Both the position numbers and the translations under genes were made by a program. The notes under the pieces are model-generated. The model searched no databases. It was not told where the DNA came from and was given only the letters and a program-made list of their open reading frames with translations. Of a stretch of 64,000 bases of DNA, positions 63,133-64,000 are shown piece by piece; the stretch's first letter is position 1, and every line of letters starts with the position of its first letter. Source of the DNA: Aquimarina sp. AU58 (lineage in GTDB: Bacteria; Bacteroidota; Bacteroidia; Flavobacteriales; Flavobacteriaceae); the NCBI RefSeq assembly GCF_900312745.1, contig NZ_OMPD01000008.1:248001-312000 (forward strand), read 5' to 3'.

Positions 63133-63163
63133 TTGCTTTACTAGACGACTGGTCATATTTTTG
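63133..63163 (+). promoter_or_regulatory. TetR gene promoter with overlapping operator
   Basis: TTG (63133-63135), N20 and TATTTTTG (63156-63163) match the Bacteroidetes consensus exactly. The operator-like TAGACGACTGGTCA (63142-63155) fills the spacer, so bound TetR would block its own promoter. The predicted transcript begins within about 10 bases of the ATG, giving a very short leader. Confidence 0.8.
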
Positions 63164-63173
63164 TCGTCCCAAA

Positions 63174-63779
63174 ATGAAAATAATGTCGAAAACCATAAAA
63201 CATGAGATCAAAGCTGATTACCTTTTAGAAAAAGGGATGGAAATCATTTGGTCTAAAGGTTACAATGGTACTAGTGTAAATGACATTGTTAAGGCAGCTG
63301 ATGTTCCTAAAGGTTCTTTTTACTTCTATTTTGATAGTAAAGAAGATTTTGCAATTAAGGCTTTGGACAAGTATTTTACAACGCAGGTTACTCCTGCTTT
63401 AGTGATTTTACGTGACAAATCATTTTCTGCAAAACAACGTCTGATTAATTTTTATGAATATAGAATTGAAGTAGTAAAAAAAGAATTAGAATGCAAAAAT
63501 GGATGTATGGCTTGTAATCTAAGTAATGAAATGGCCGAACATAATGAAAACATACGAGAGGCTGTCTTAGAAAAACATGATACAATAAAGACAGAAATTA
63601 TTAAAGTTGCCATAGAAGCCCAAAAACAAGGAGAAATAGATGCTTCGATTGATGTTGCAAACATGGTAGATTTTATTGAAGATGCTGGTAAAGGAGCAAT
63701 GACAAGTATGAAAGAGACTCAAAGTGCTTATCCAATGGATAATGTAATGAATATGACCAGGCAGTTATTTTTAAAATAA
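63174..63779 (+). CDS. TetR-family transcriptional repressor
   Basis: The 201-residue protein has an N-terminal TetR HTH (LLEKGMEIIWSKGYNGTSVNDIVKAADVPKGSFYFYFDSKEDFAIKAL) and an all-helical ligand domain with a Cys pair (CKNGCMAC). The ATG at 63174 and a second at 63183 are both possible; the promoter lies only about 10 bases upstream of the first. A matching operator overlaps its promoter and two more follow the gene, so it probably represses itself and the genes beyond the window edge, perhaps an oxidoreductase or efflux gene. Confidence 0.9.
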   Translation: MKIMSKTIKHEIKADYLLEKGMEIIWSKGYNGTSVNDIVKAADVPKGSFYFYFDSKEDFAIKALDKYFTTQVTPALVILRDKSFSAKQRLINFYEYRIEVVKKELECKNGCMACNLSNEMAEHNENIREAVLEKHDTIKTEIIKVAIEAQKQGEIDASIDVANMVDFIEDAGKGAMTSMKETQSAYPMDNVMNMTRQLFLK

Positions 63780-63795
63780 TTTTTTTTGATATATA

Positions 63796-63892
63796 TAGAC
63801 GACCGGTCAATTGTTAACATTTAAATAATCTTAAAGTATGATGTAAACCATAATTTAGTAAATCAAACAACATAAATAGTCGACTGGTCAAT
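63796..63892 (+). promoter_or_regulatory. Two further TetR-type operators downstream
   Basis: TAGACGACCGGTCAA (63796-63810) and TAGTCGACTGGTCAA (63877-63891) repeat the operator found in the TetR promoter; the shared core is TAG-W-CGACYGGTCA. They lie after the TetR gene and probably belong to the promoter of the next plus-strand gene, which starts beyond the window. Confidence 0.72.
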
Positions 63893-64000
63893 TATAAAAC
63901 TTAAATGATTTTAAAATTTTTATCAAAGACCATGTCCTAATATCAATACTCAAATCGTCTAAACATAAAAACTTATAATAATCTGTATCATATCATCTTG

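Noticed and set aside
1..64000. CRISPR array, prophage or insertion sequence
   Set aside because: No regularly spaced repeats of 24-40 bases with unique spacers, no transposase, integrase or terminal inverted repeats were found by eye.

Overview
The window looks like a chromosomal segment of a marine Flavobacteriaceae (Bacteroidota) bacterium, perhaps near Aquimarina or Kordia; the genus is a guess. The reasons are very low GC content, promoters of the TTG-N19-21-TAnnTTTG type, a type IX secretion (T9SS) sorting tail, a Bacteroidetes curli operon, SusC-like receptor architecture, DUF6090 and DUF5916 proteins, and paired type II and type III glutamine synthetases. Everything here comes from reading the sequence; no database search was run.

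Layout. 1-6.5 kb: housekeeping and small genes (POT peptide transporter, 7-TM protein, DUF6090, cupin, DinB-like, purM). 6.7-13 kb: a minus-strand curli operon (large curlin, small curlin, csgE, csgF, csgG, beta-propeller lipoprotein) with a hairpin attenuator after the main subunit. 13.3-16.7 kb: divergent glutamine synthetases III and II. 16.8-26.6 kb: Na/Ca exchanger, two paralogous HEIGH-type metalloproteases flanking a LytS/LytTR-type two-component system, a BlaI/BlaR1 pair with three evenly spaced operators, and apt. 27-35.5 kb: SPFH protein, tRNA-Arg, a 1001-residue T9SS-secreted protein, a partial tRNA-Arg copy 4 kb from the intact gene, then an accessory stretch of small unknown genes, one broken.

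35.7-49.1 kb holds the most interesting system. A minus-strand run of ten tightly packed genes begins with a 36-residue peptide that does not appear in a standard long-ORF list. It has a leader, a double glycine and a 13-residue core with three Cys (CxxCxxC) and two His. Two perfect palindromes sit upstream and an 11-bp hairpin attenuator lies just downstream. Then follow a small WH..Y/HH protein, an Ig-like cytoplasmic protein, a TonB-dependent receptor, a propeller lipoprotein, an ABC ATPase with two DUF3526-type permeases, an outer-membrane DUF5916 barrel and a MATE exporter. I infer a ribosomal peptide that is made, exported and probably recaptured, plausibly a metal-binding peptide.

50.7-55.4 kb carries a probable isonitrile biosynthesis operon (PvcA/IsnA-type synthase, Fe/2OG oxygenase, FAD monooxygenase), with a SnoaL-like protein and a tautomerase nearby. 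55.4-58 kb is gene-poor around a lone ParB-like protein. 58-64 kb carries YceI, a serine hydrolase, an AraC regulator, an ECF41-type sigma factor and its cupin target (both with the same promoter signature), and a TetR regulator with repeated operators reaching to the window edge.
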